The notes: generated by a model from the sequence alone, not told the origin. A stretch of 21,765 bases of DNA from Dehalococcoidia bacterium (GCA_030615035.1 JAUXAC010000016.1:1-21765); one strand, 5' to 3'; numbered from the stretch's first letter, positions 11,077-17,524 are shown. Translations and numbers: made by a program.

Positions 11077-11352
11077 CTGGCTAAGTTAGTAAGAGTTGGT
11101 GAGTGTAACCAGTGTGGGAAATGCTGCGACTCATCTACCTTGCCTGAGAGGATGCAAGTCTATCGACATAGGGGCATTGTGGCACTTATCAAGCTCAAAC
11201 CCTGCCCCCACTTCCGCTACGAGGAGGGCAAGGGCATATGTGAAATCTATCCAGACCGGCCTGAAATGTGCCGATTATTTCCCGTTATGCCAGCTGACAT
11301 CGAGGCGTTGCCAGAGTGCGGCTATAGGTTTATTTGGGTGGAAGGTCTATAG
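11077..11352 (+). CDS. YkgJ-like Cys-cluster protein, probable CTG start
   Basis: A 91-residue protein with 'ECNQCGKCC' at 9-17, followed by 'PCPHF', 'GICEIY', 'RPEMCRLFP' and 'PECGYRF'. This is the eight-Cys pattern of YkgJ/CxxCxxCC proteins, thought to hold a zinc or Fe-S cluster. No ATG, GTG or TTG is available ahead of the Cys motif in this frame. Family members usually read 'MAKLV.VGECNQCGKCC', and here the codon in the place of M is CTG (11077), followed by GCT AAG TTA. AAGGGG lies about 9 bases upstream. A TTG exists at 11140 but would remove the motif. Hence CTG initiation, or read-through of TAG 11068-11070. Confidence 0.75.
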   Translation: MAKLVRVGECNQCGKCCDSSTLPERMQVYRHRGIVALIKLKPCPHFRYEEGKGICEIYPDRPEMCRLFPVMPADIEALPECGYRFIWVEGL

Positions 11353-11374
11353 CTAGCAGAAAGGGGGTGAAGAT

Positions 11375-11893
11375 ATGCCTGAGCCATCTTTTATCAAAAC
11401 AGCCAAAACAGTCAGCCAGACATTGGCTGATTTACGCCGGCTATTCGTCAAATGGGAGGTAGAGGACTGGGAGCCGATACCGGTGGAGAAGGGACCCGGG
11501 TACAGCGTGCGCTACTTTAGAAACAGAAACTGGACAGAGATTAGCTCCTATTACCAGCCAACCAAGGCGATGAATTTAAGGGTTTGCTTTCAGGTCATTG
11601 ACAATATGTTTCGGTGGGAAGCGAGAGGGGTCGGTGGGGTGGTTAAAGGGACTGCCTTTATGGGCGGTGACCTGGTCACTACCAAGATGGGAGCGAGGGA
11701 GTCCTTTGACGAGGCTTGCGCCATTATCGGTGTCGAGCCTGAAACGTCCTGGGAGGAGATTGATAGGGTATACAAGGTCAAGGTTCAGTTCGCCCATCCC
11801 GATAAGGGTGGTGACCCCCAGAGATTTAAGAGGGTTCAGAAAGCCTACGACTATCTCAAGAAAGTTAAAGGACCAAAAGGCGGTGAAAAATGA
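11375..11893 (+). CDS. J-domain protein with a unique N-terminal domain
   Basis: A 172-residue protein. The C-terminal 65 residues form a J-domain: 'SFDEACAIIGVEPETSWEEIDRVYKV' is helix I-II and 'HPDKGGD' carries the HPD triad (141-143) that stimulates DnaK ATPase, followed by 'FKRVQKAYDYLKK' (helix III). The first 105 residues form a mixed alpha/beta domain that I do not recognise ('LRRLFVKWEVEDWEP', 'SVRYFRNRNWTEISSYYQPTKAMNLRVCFQVIDNMFRWEARG'). In known phages a J-domain protein recruits host DnaK to remodel replication complexes. SD AAGGGGGTGA precedes the ATG. It overlaps the next gene by four bases (ATGA). Confidence 0.85.
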   Translation: MPEPSFIKTAKTVSQTLADLRRLFVKWEVEDWEPIPVEKGPGYSVRYFRNRNWTEISSYYQPTKAMNLRVCFQVIDNMFRWEARGVGGVVKGTAFMGGDLVTTKMGARESFDEACAIIGVEPETSWEEIDRVYKVKVQFAHPDKGGDPQRFKRVQKAYDYLKKVKGPKGGEK

Positions 11894-12339
11894 AGCTGAC
11901 AATTTTCCTAATCGTTAATAGCCAGACCGGGGAGTGTAGGGTGAGGAAGAGCCCCTCGGCAAGTCCCTTAGAGTATGTCTTCCAGGTAGATTTAGAGATT
12001 CCCGATAATCCTGTGCCAGTGGTGACTATCAAGATACCGGTGCCAGCGGCGCCGGCAGTGGTTACCGAGGTCAAGCAGATTCCCTTTGGCGTCCCCTGGG
12101 CAATCTCCGAGGGGATAGTAAGGGTCACCGGCCTTAACGACAAAGGGGCAGTAATATTGGACTACACCGATGAGGGGCTGGCACGGCTGTATAAAGAGGC
12201 TGGTGGTGAGGAGCGAGACTTAGACCCCTGGGACCTGCAGCAATACGCACAGAAGAAGTGGGGATTGCCCTTTATCTATGTGGAGCCTCAGCGGTGGGAG
12301 AGGCTTAAAGCCCCCCAGGAGGGAGAACAAGGTGAATAA
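11890..12339 (+). CDS. Phage protein, unknown
   Basis: A 149-residue protein starting MKLTIFLIVNSQTGECRVRKSP, coupled to the J-domain gene by ATGA. It is beta-rich, with a Pro/Val-rich stretch ('IPDNPVPVVTIKIPVPAAPAVV') around residues 37-57 that may be an extended linker. A C-terminal helical region, 'YTDEGLARLYKEAGGEERDLDPWDLQQYAQKKWGL', follows. There is no membrane segment or catalytic motif. The next gene begins inside its last eight bases. The function is not recognised. Confidence 0.7.
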   Translation: MKLTIFLIVNSQTGECRVRKSPSASPLEYVFQVDLEIPDNPVPVVTIKIPVPAAPAVVTEVKQIPFGVPWAISEGIVRVTGLNDKGAVILDYTDEGLARLYKEAGGEERDLDPWDLQQYAQKKWGLPFIYVEPQRWERLKAPQEGEQGE

Positions 12340-12541
12340 CGATATCACGGGTCCGGCGGATAAGGTAACCAACGTTAAAGTGGATCTCGGGCCACGGATA
12401 ATAATGGCCGGCAATGAAGTCCTGGGCACGTCAGACAATATATCTATCGAGGTAGCTGAGTCAACGACCGAGGAGCTGGAGAACCTGAAATCAGCCAACG
12501 AGATCCGGCTGGTGAAGATGTGCGGCTATGACAGGGAGTAG
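12332..12541 (+). CDS. Small acidic protein, GTG start
   Basis: A 69-residue protein that I start at GTG 12332, because GGAGGGAG lies 7-8 bases upstream. The frame is open to 12278, but the extra residues are the antisense-like shadow of the previous gene. It reads 'NNDITGPADKVTNVKVDLGPRIIMAGNEVLGTSDNISIEVAES', a beta-rich small domain, then a short helix. It overlaps the previous gene by eight bases and ends two bases before the next ATG, so all three are one translation unit. The family is not recognised. Confidence 0.6.
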   Translation: MNNDITGPADKVTNVKVDLGPRIIMAGNEVLGTSDNISIEVAESTTEELENLKSANEIRLVKMCGYDRE

Positions 12542-12543
12542 AA

Positions 12544-13104
12544 ATGGAAATACTGCACATAAAACTAAAGGGCGCATCACCTTTGCTGATGAATAACCCG
12601 ATAAGCATGGTTAGAGCTGAAGGTGAAGCCTTGACCCGCAAAGTTATCCCCTCACCCGAGGAGGAAGCAGCCTCAAAGCGGTATCTATTACCTGATGGCC
12701 ATTTCTATGTCCCAGGAATAGCTGTCAGGTCCTCGATGCTACTTGGGGCAAGGGGCTATCGCATAGGGAGAAGACCAGCAAGGGAAATCCTTTCAGCAGC
12801 AGTTATTTTAACCGATGAAGTGTTTCCAATCCTTAGGGATGGGAAACCGATAGCGGGTAGTGACTATTCGATTGAGATTAGAAGAGCAGTGGTCCAACGC
12901 CAGGGGGTGATGCGTGCCCGACCCAAGATTGACCTACCTTGGGAAGTAGAATGTATCTTCGGCTTTAATAGCCAACTAGCCAACCTTGAGCAGGTAAAGA
13001 CAGCACTTGAGACTGCTGGGCAAGCTGTAGGCTTGCTGGACTACCGTCCTGAGAGAAGCGGTTGGTTTGGCAGATTTGAGCTTACTGATATTTGGAGTGA
13101 GTAG
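12544..13104 (+). CDS. Conserved-looking phage protein next to the pentamer arrays
   Basis: A 186-residue protein starting MEILHIKLKGASPLLMNNP. Distinct segments are 'EEEAASKRYLLPDGHFYVPGIAVRSSML', 'RRAVVQRQGVMRARPKIDLPWEVECIF' (about 113-139) and a Gly/Arg end 'GLLDYRPERSGWFGRFELTDIW'. The opening 'SPLLMNNP' and the closing Gly-rich 'GRF' strand recall a group of uncharacterised phage proteins with a ferredoxin-like fold; a distant link to RAMP/Cas7-type RNA-binding folds is speculation. It follows its neighbour by two bases. Its stop codon is 4 bp before the first pentamer array, so the two may be functionally linked. Confidence 0.65.
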   Translation: MEILHIKLKGASPLLMNNPISMVRAEGEALTRKVIPSPEEEAASKRYLLPDGHFYVPGIAVRSSMLLGARGYRIGRRPAREILSAAVILTDEVFPILRDGKPIAGSDYSIEIRRAVVQRQGVMRARPKIDLPWEVECIFGFNSQLANLEQVKTALETAGQAVGLLDYRPERSGWFGRFELTDIWSE

Positions 13105-13108
13105 TTTG

Positions 13109-13178
13109 TGGCGAGGTAGGGTAGGGCAAGGTGTCGTGTGGTCCGGTATGGTGAGGTCAGGCAAGGCACGGCAAGGTT
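13109..13178 (+). repeat. NGGYN pentamer array 1 (14 units)
   Basis: Fourteen consecutive pentamers fit NGGYN without a single insertion or deletion. GG is kept in 13 of 14 units and a pyrimidine at position 4 in all, while positions 1 and 5 vary freely. Near the end come AGGCA, AGGCA, CGGCA and AGGTT. The array starts 4 bp after the preceding stop codon. It contains in-frame stops on the plus strand and so is not coding. Confidence 0.85.
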
Positions 13179-13201
13179 AATTAACTTAACAAATTATTAT
13201 G

Positions 13202-13271
13202 CGGTGGGGTATGGCAAGGTGGGGTCTGGCCAGGTCCGGTCAGGTAGGGCTTGGTGAGGCAAGGCAAGGGA
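13202..13271 (+). repeat. NGGYN pentamer array 2 (14 units)
   Basis: Again exactly 14 units over 70 bp in perfect phase, with GG in all and a pyrimidine at position 4 in 13. It ends TGGTG AGGCA AGGCA then AGGGA. It is separated from array 1 by a 23-bp AT-rich spacer (13179-13201) and begins 93 bp after the start of array 1. Confidence 0.85.
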
Positions 13272-13295
13272 TAAATTTTAATCTTAAGTAGCCTA

Positions 13296-13350
13296 AGGTG
13301 TGGCTCGGCGGGGTCAGGTGAGGCCAGGTAAGGTGAGGCAAGGCAAGGAA
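13296..13350 (+). repeat. NGGYN pentamer array 3 (11 units)
   Basis: Eleven units over 55 bp, with GG in all and a pyrimidine at position 4 in 10. It ends AGGTG AGGCA AGGCA then AGGAA, nearly the same last four units as array 2. The spacer to array 2 is 24 bp and AT-rich (13272-13295), and the start lies 94 bp after that of array 2. The ribosome binding site of the ParB-like gene follows a few bases later. Confidence 0.85.
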
Positions 13351-13367
13351 ATAGAAAGGAGACTAAA

Positions 13368-14027
13368 TTGAAGGTATCTGAATTAATACTGGACTACGAT
13401 TTATATCCTAGGGAGCGAATTGAGCCATTTAATGTTAATCAGATGATCGAGGCATTAACAGCCGGTCGGGAGTTGCCGCCAATCATTGTTGACCGAAAGA
13501 GTCTAAGAGTTATTGATGGCTTTCATAGAGTCAAAGCTTACCAGAAGCTTCATGGGCCGGACGCCGAAATCCCACTTGAGCTTAGAGATTATAAGGATGA
13601 GGCTGAGATGTTTTGTGAGGCAGTTCGCCTCAATGCTAACCACGGTAGGCAACTTTCAAGCTACGACCGGGCAAGGTGCATTGCCAAGGCAGAGGTACTG
13701 AAGCTTGAGCCTGAGGTTATCTCGTCCATGTTAAATATGACTCTCGAACGAATAGGCGAAATGAAGGCCCAAAGGTTTGCCACTTATAAAATGGAACCTC
13801 GGGTGTTGAAAAGGACAACAGCACACCTTGCCGGTAAAGAGCTGTCCGACGATGAAGCGCAATATAATATCAAAGCTGGAGGTATGCACCAAACCTTTTA
13901 TATAAACCAAGTGATAGTTATGCTTGAGGCTGATACCGTCAACTGGGAGAACCAGAAGGTAGTCAATGGTCTGAAGAAATTGTACAACCTTTTGGATAAG
14001 GCTATGATGATAAGCCAGACACAGTAG
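13368..14027 (+). CDS. ParB/Sulfiredoxin-like N-terminal domain protein
   Basis: A 219-residue protein whose first 90 residues follow the ParB N-terminal (ParB/Srx) pattern: 'LILDYDLYPRERIEPFNVNQMIEALTAGRELPPIIVDRKSLRVIDGFHRVKAYQKLHG', with the GFHRxxA nucleotide-binding box at about residues 50-56. In true ParB this domain binds CTP. Here the rest ('LNANHGRQLSSYDRARCIAKAEVLKLEPEVISSMLNMTLERIGEMKAQR') is helical, with an HTH-like part, and could bind DNA. Translation must begin at TTG 13368 behind AAAGGAGA. It lies directly after the pentamer arrays. Partition, transcription control and a ParB-like nuclease role are all possible. Its TAG stop lies in hairpin copy 8. Confidence 0.8.
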   Translation: MKVSELILDYDLYPRERIEPFNVNQMIEALTAGRELPPIIVDRKSLRVIDGFHRVKAYQKLHGPDAEIPLELRDYKDEAEMFCEAVRLNANHGRQLSSYDRARCIAKAEVLKLEPEVISSMLNMTLERIGEMKAQRFATYKMEPRVLKRTTAHLAGKELSDDEAQYNIKAGGMHQTFYINQVIVMLEADTVNWENQKVVNGLKKLYNLLDKAMMISQTQ

Positions 14028-14038
14028 CCGAATCCTGT
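14021..14038 (+). promoter_or_regulatory. Hairpin-RBS element, copy 8
   Basis: ACAGTA-GCCGAA-TCCTGT pairs at five of six positions and has the same loop as copy 1, about 9.5 kb away. GGAGG (14039-14043) follows directly. The TAG stop of the ParB-like gene (14025-14027) is within the element. The next ATG is 14057, unusually far (13 nt) from GGAGG. Confidence 0.7.
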
Positions 14039-14056
14039 GGAGGCTGCCAGAATAAG

Positions 14057-14512
14057 ATGTCAATACGATACCTTGAAGCAGACCGCGTAACGATACCGAG
14101 CAGGGCTCCCCTCTTTGTGGAGGAGGGACACTGCCAGTGGTGCAACAAGCCGCTTACCGGTAAGGCTACCAAGTACTGCCGACCAACCCCTGAAGAGCTC
14201 CACTATTATAATACCTCTCCGTGTGCGATTTATTTCCTTAACTGGTGGTGCTCGCGGCCGGCTTATGTTAGAGCCACCTTCATCAAGGATAATTTTACCT
14301 GCCAAAAGTGTGGCTTCCACCAAATGAGGGAGGATAGACCCTGGCTGCCAGATATATCTCAACTGGAGTGCGACCACATTATTCCCCTGGCCAGGGGAGG
14401 TGAGACCAAGATGGACAATCTCCAGACTCTCTGTAGAGAGTGCAACCGGAAAAAGGGAACCTCGGTGCCGGGTGACCCCAGGCAAAGAAGGCTTGCCTTA
14501 GTATTTGAATAG
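14057..14512 (+). CDS. HNH endonuclease
   Basis: A 151-residue protein with a C-terminal HNH nuclease domain. 'CQKCG' (82-86) and 'CREC' (126-129) form the structural zinc site. 'ECDHIIPLARGGETKMDNLQTLC' supplies the catalytic Asp106-His107 pair and Asn121, followed by the terminal Asn130. The N-terminal part has further knuckles 'CQWC' (26-29) and Cys41, Cys56, Cys65, which suggest an extra zinc finger. In phages such enzymes are packaging-associated nickases beside terminase, or free homing endonucleases. No terminase is visible near by, so homing or host-DNA cutting remain possible. Translation depends on the hairpin copy 8 GGAGG. Confidence 0.88.
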   Translation: MSIRYLEADRVTIPSRAPLFVEEGHCQWCNKPLTGKATKYCRPTPEELHYYNTSPCAIYFLNWWCSRPAYVRATFIKDNFTCQKCGFHQMREDRPWLPDISQLECDHIIPLARGGETKMDNLQTLCRECNRKKGTSVPGDPRQRRLALVFE

Positions 14513-14526
14513 GAGGGTAGAAACCC

Positions 14527-14904
14527 ATGTGGAAGCTAATCAGATATTACCGCCAGCTGTGTATCTGGCTCAGGATACGACGCCACCAGGAGCACACCGC
14601 TTTTAGATTGCCTAGGGGGATGACGGCCAGGGAGTTTTATCAGGCACTTATCCCACTGGGCTATCAGTCGGTCACATTCCCTTACTGTCATGTTTACCCG
14701 GGGCAGATTTTCAGTTGCCGCCGGCTTGTTGGTCCTAAGCAGTACCACCTCCGTCTTTGGAGCGATGGCCATTATACTGGGCATCACGAATGGAATTTTG
14801 AATTTGCCACCAGGGAGCACATGACCGGCGCTGATGTTAATGACCTGGCTGGCTGTCCGCGGGAGCACGATAGGATAGAGGAGCGATTACGCAGTAAGGC
14901 TTGA
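14527..14904 (+). CDS. Phage protein, unknown
   Basis: A 125-residue basic protein starting MWKLIRYYRQLCIWLRIRRHQ and rich in His and Arg. 'HEWNFEFATREHMTGADVNDLAGCPREHDRIEERLRSKA' forms the C-terminal part. Multiple His residues ('HYTGHHEW') could bind a metal. The N-terminal 20 residues form an amphipathic basic helix, with no true transmembrane segment. It follows HNH by 14 bp with an AGGAGGGT site before it. It is the last rightward gene; the leftward operon ends 11 bp beyond its stop. I do not recognise the family. Confidence 0.65.
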   Translation: MWKLIRYYRQLCIWLRIRRHQEHTAFRLPRGMTAREFYQALIPLGYQSVTFPYCHVYPGQIFSCRRLVGPKQYHLRLWSDGHYTGHHEWNFEFATREHMTGADVNDLAGCPREHDRIEERLRSKA

Positions 14905-14915
14905 GCCCACTGTCG

Positions 14916-15254
14916 TTACCGTTGGAGACTCATTCCAAAGAGTGAGCCTAAAGGTATGTAAACAAGTGCCCTGCCTGCTTCATCAAGCCCGGGGATTTCC
15001 AGACAAGCACCGCCAACCCAGGCTCCGATACCAATGAGAATGCATAAGACTGCGCCCCACCAGGGAATTTGCGACTCCTGCCTGGGGTCCGGACTACTTT
15101 CTACCTTATCGTGGCACTTCGGGCACTCATTTGCCGAAGCTGGGAAGCGAATCCTGCACTTAGGGCAATAGTAATATAAAATCGGCGTCCTGGGGTGCCT
15201 CACCGCCCGAAAGACTGCGTATATTAAAAACTTAGGTGGATTTAGCTCTTTCAA
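14916..15254 (-). CDS. Zinc-ribbon membrane protein, TTG start
   Basis: A 112-residue protein beginning at TTG 15254, three bases after the stop of the gene before it. Residues 30-47 carry 'CPKC' and 'CPKCH', a typical zinc ribbon. Two hydrophobic segments follow, about 65-83 ('WWGAVLCILIGIGAWVGGA') and 91-108. It is probably a membrane protein with a cytoplasmic zinc finger. No good ribosome binding site is visible, so translation probably depends on coupling to the upstream gene. It is the last gene of the leftward virion block. The function is unknown. Confidence 0.65.
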   Translation of the reverse strand: MKELNPPKFLIYAVFRAVRHPRTPILYYYCPKCRIRFPASANECPKCHDKVESSPDPRQESQIPWWGAVLCILIGIGAWVGGACLEIPGLDEAGRALVYIPLGSLFGMSLQR

Positions 15255-15257
15255 TTT

Positions 15258-16562
15258 TCAATACCCCAACGGATAGCCGCAATACCAGTATGCGTAATCA
15301 AGCTCGGCTGCCTTCCGTGTAATCCATGCAACCTCGTTATAGCATCTTTCCCTGATTGCCATTAGAGCGTTATTTATCCCCTCATTAGCATAGTAGAGCT
15401 TTACTGAGATAATCTTGGAGTCGGGAGAATACCAGTAGTAATCCCATTCATACCAGATTTCTCTTTGCTCCTCGCTAAGTAAGTCAGGAATATAGCCCAT
15501 GAAACCGTGCTCGGCATCATAGTAACCAGAGCCAGCCCAAGAGCACATCGCATATCCTGAACCAGGTGGGCAGGGGGCAGGACGGTAGCAAGCCCCGGCA
15601 CTATCTATACCGGCAGTTACTCCTTTTTGATACCGTAGCCACAGTCCAGTAATAACTCCCATTACTTCGCCGATGTGGTCTATCTCTGCCTTCTGCTCCA
15701 ATGACTCAGCTATGTTATTATTAGCCAAGCATTCATCATATTGTCTTTGCCGCTCATCCATTATCCTTTTTTGTAGTGTGTTGATTGGTTCAAGCACTTG
15801 GTTTATCAAATTAGTCATTTCCGATGTGTAGTGAATATCTCCGCAGGGGTTCCAATCAAGAGCATTTAACCCCCGGCGGGCCAGAGCCTTGGTTGCGTCG
15901 ATCTCTTCATCAGTGGGCATGCCGGTAATAGTCTTAGAAAGTAGCTGCACATTAAGGATATGCTCTCCCTCAGGTAGCCCGGCATGGCGGACTTCGTCAA
16001 AATAACCACTCTTTGTAATGAACACTGCGATGGTACCTTCTGGATAAGGTGGGATGTCACCGATATAATATTCGCCGAGCGCATTTGTGTAGGCTACTTT
16101 ATCAAGAACCTGAATCTTTACTCCTGTGATAGGTTCTTTGGTTACAGCATCTAAAACTTGTCCCTGGAGGGTAGCTACCCCGGGTACCTCTACCGGTTCC
16201 AGTTTCACATCCAACTTGTTATTACCTTCAGTCAGGGTTACAACTTTGAGGACAGTGTAATAGCCTTGTTTTCTGAACTCTATGCTGTAGTCTCCTATCT
16301 CTAAGTTAGTAAACTCATAGTGTCCACTGGAGTCGGTTTGGGTTACAGCAAAGGCTGTCTCAACTATGACCATAGGGATAGGTTGCCCAGTTTTAGCATC
16401 GGTTACCATACCATATAGATTAGCTAAACCTGGCGGCGGCGTAGGAGGTGCTTCTGGTCGGGTCAAGACATAGATGCCGTAGCCGAGCATGCCCAAGCCA
16501 AATACCCCAGCTACACCTGCTAGAACAAGCTCTGGTTTTACCTTTCTTTCTTCCTCTGGCAT
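15258..16562 (-). CDS. Membrane-anchored protein with two carboxypeptidase-regulatory-like domains
   Basis: A 434-residue protein. An N-terminal membrane helix is at about 12-33 ('LVLAGVAGVFGLGMLGYGIYVLT'), followed by a Pro-rich linker. Two tandem Ig-like (CarboxypepD-regulatory-like) domains follow: 'LYGMVTDAKTGQPIPMVIVETAFAVTQTDSSGHYEFTNLEIGDYSIEFRKQGY' (about 49-115) and 'LQGQVLDAVTKEPITGVKIQVLDKVAYTNALGEYYIGDIPPY' (about 132-205). The C-terminal 220 residues are rich in Tyr and Trp with several Cys. Such Ig-like domains occur on phage surfaces and bind carbohydrates. The membrane helix is unusual for a virion fibre. One base separates its start from the stop of the coiled-coil gene. Confidence 0.75.
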   Translation of the reverse strand: MPEEERKVKPELVLAGVAGVFGLGMLGYGIYVLTRPEAPPTPPPGLANLYGMVTDAKTGQPIPMVIVETAFAVTQTDSSGHYEFTNLEIGDYSIEFRKQGYYTVLKVVTLTEGNNKLDVKLEPVEVPGVATLQGQVLDAVTKEPITGVKIQVLDKVAYTNALGEYYIGDIPPYPEGTIAVFITKSGYFDEVRHAGLPEGEHILNVQLLSKTITGMPTDEEIDATKALARRGLNALDWNPCGDIHYTSEMTNLINQVLEPINTLQKRIMDERQRQYDECLANNNIAESLEQKAEIDHIGEVMGVITGLWLRYQKGVTAGIDSAGACYRPAPCPPGSGYAMCSWAGSGYYDAEHGFMGYIPDLLSEEQREIWYEWDYYWYSPDSKIISVKLYYANEGINNALMAIRERCYNEVAWITRKAAELDYAYWYCGYPLGY

Positions 16563-16563
16563 T

Positions 16564-16854
16564 TTATCCAGTCTCCAGCTTTTCTATTCTTGCCTTCAAG
16601 TCATCTATCTCAGCATACAAATCCCTGCGTACCACAGGTTCGGGTGGTGGTTTCAAAAAGCCCCTTTGTCTAAGTTCAGCTATGTGATTTTCCCAAATTG
16701 TGCTGTGCCTTTGGTCAAACTCGTCTAACGATTTACCGACTTTTAAGACACGATGCTGTGTCGGTTTATTTAGGTCGATTACATCGAAAAATTCGGCTTC
16801 CAGAGTATTCGCTTGGTTAATGTAGTCATTGTCAATTTCTATTTTAGTTCTCAT
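16564..16854 (-). CDS. Small coiled-coil protein
   Basis: A 96-residue hydrophilic protein. The N-terminal half is acidic with mixed helices ('EIDNDYINQANTLEAEFFDVIDLNKP'). A Pro-rich joint ('LKPPPEPVV') at about 67-75 leads to a short coiled coil 'LYAEIDDLKARIEKLETG', likely for oligomerisation. It starts one base from the stop of the tail-like protein upstream and is directly followed by the membrane-anchored Ig-like protein. This position suggests a tail or anchor accessory protein. There is no named family. Confidence 0.65.
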   Translation of the reverse strand: MRTKIEIDNDYINQANTLEAEFFDVIDLNKPTQHRVLKVGKSLDEFDQRHSTIWENHIAELRQRGFLKPPPEPVVRRDLYAEIDDLKARIEKLETG

Positions 16855-16855
16855 T

Positions 16856-17524
16856 TTAACTCCAATACCCTAAAACCTGAAAGTAGATTTCATTACTACC
16901 TCCTCCGTATATTTCAATCACACGGTTGGCATCACATTCACAGATTATAGAGAATGAAAATCTTTCATCCACATTATCAAAGTAAGGAGGGAGCACGTCA
17001 AAACGAGCTAGAGCACTTCCATTCTTCCTTGCCCCCCCACCTTTTATAGAAGGCTCTTTATTTTGCATAGCGAGTAAGACACACACAGCACCAGCGCCGA
17101 TAATACCGCTTAAGTCCCAATCTCCCCAGCCTATACCTGGGTTAAGGTGGTCTTCACCACCAGCAAGTTCTGTAAAAGTTACTGCCGAAGGCACGTCTAT
17201 CTCAGTTGGGTCAGCACCAGCACCTGCACCTTTGCGGAGCTTGTTTAATGTCCAGCGGTGCTTTGCCCCAGTCTCATGGGTAGCTACTTTAGCGTCTGCT
17301 CTAGCGTCTGCCTCAGCGTCGGTGTATCTGGGATGGTGGGCTGAGGCATCCCCTTCATGGGCAACTATCTTGCCATCTATGGTGTCATCCCTGGCGGCAT
17401 CGTTGCCTGTATCTGGCGGGCCGAGAGTTTGTATCCTCTTCGTTCCCCAGTCCTTGTCGGTGTCTATCTCAAGCTGAGAGAGTTTGGTTATACCGGCGGC
17501 TGCTCCTTGTGGCGGATATGGCAT
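16856..17524 (-). CDS. Probable virion structural (tail-fibre-like) protein
   Basis: A 222-residue protein. The N-terminal part reads 'KLSQLEIDTDKDWGTKRIQTLGPPDTGNDAARDDTIDGKIVAHEGDASAHHPRYTDAEADARADAKVATHE'. The 'HEGDASAHHPRYTDAEA' type of sequence is common in phage tail fibres, where it forms trimeric beta or coiled segments. The C-terminal 110 residues are beta-rich ('VTFTELAGGEDHLNPGIGWGDWDLSGIIGAGAVCVLLAMQN'), a likely receptor-binding or knob domain. It overlaps the preceding gene by one base (TAATG). I infer a tail fibre or similar spike. Confidence 0.75.
   Translation of the reverse strand: MPYPPQGAAAGITKLSQLEIDTDKDWGTKRIQTLGPPDTGNDAARDDTIDGKIVAHEGDASAHHPRYTDAEADARADAKVATHETGAKHRWTLNKLRKGAGAGADPTEIDVPSAVTFTELAGGEDHLNPGIGWGDWDLSGIIGAGAVCVLLAMQNKEPSIKGGGARKNGSALARFDVLPPYFDNVDERFSFSIICECDANRVIEIYGGGSNEIYFQVLGYWS

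Noticed and set aside
12976..13164. Minus-strand ORF covering pentamer array 1
   Set aside because: It arises because the complement of NGGYN lacks stops by chance; it has a Pro/Leu-rich low-complexity product, no ribosome binding site, and lies antisense to the gene at 12544-13104.
13109..13350. CRISPR array
   Set aside because: Repeats are 5 bp, degenerate and directly adjacent; the 70-bp blocks differ from each other, there are only two spacers of 23-24 bp, and no cas gene is present.
14905..14915. Bidirectional terminator between the convergent operons
   Set aside because: Only 11 bp lie between the stop codons and no stem with a T-run is visible on either strand near by.
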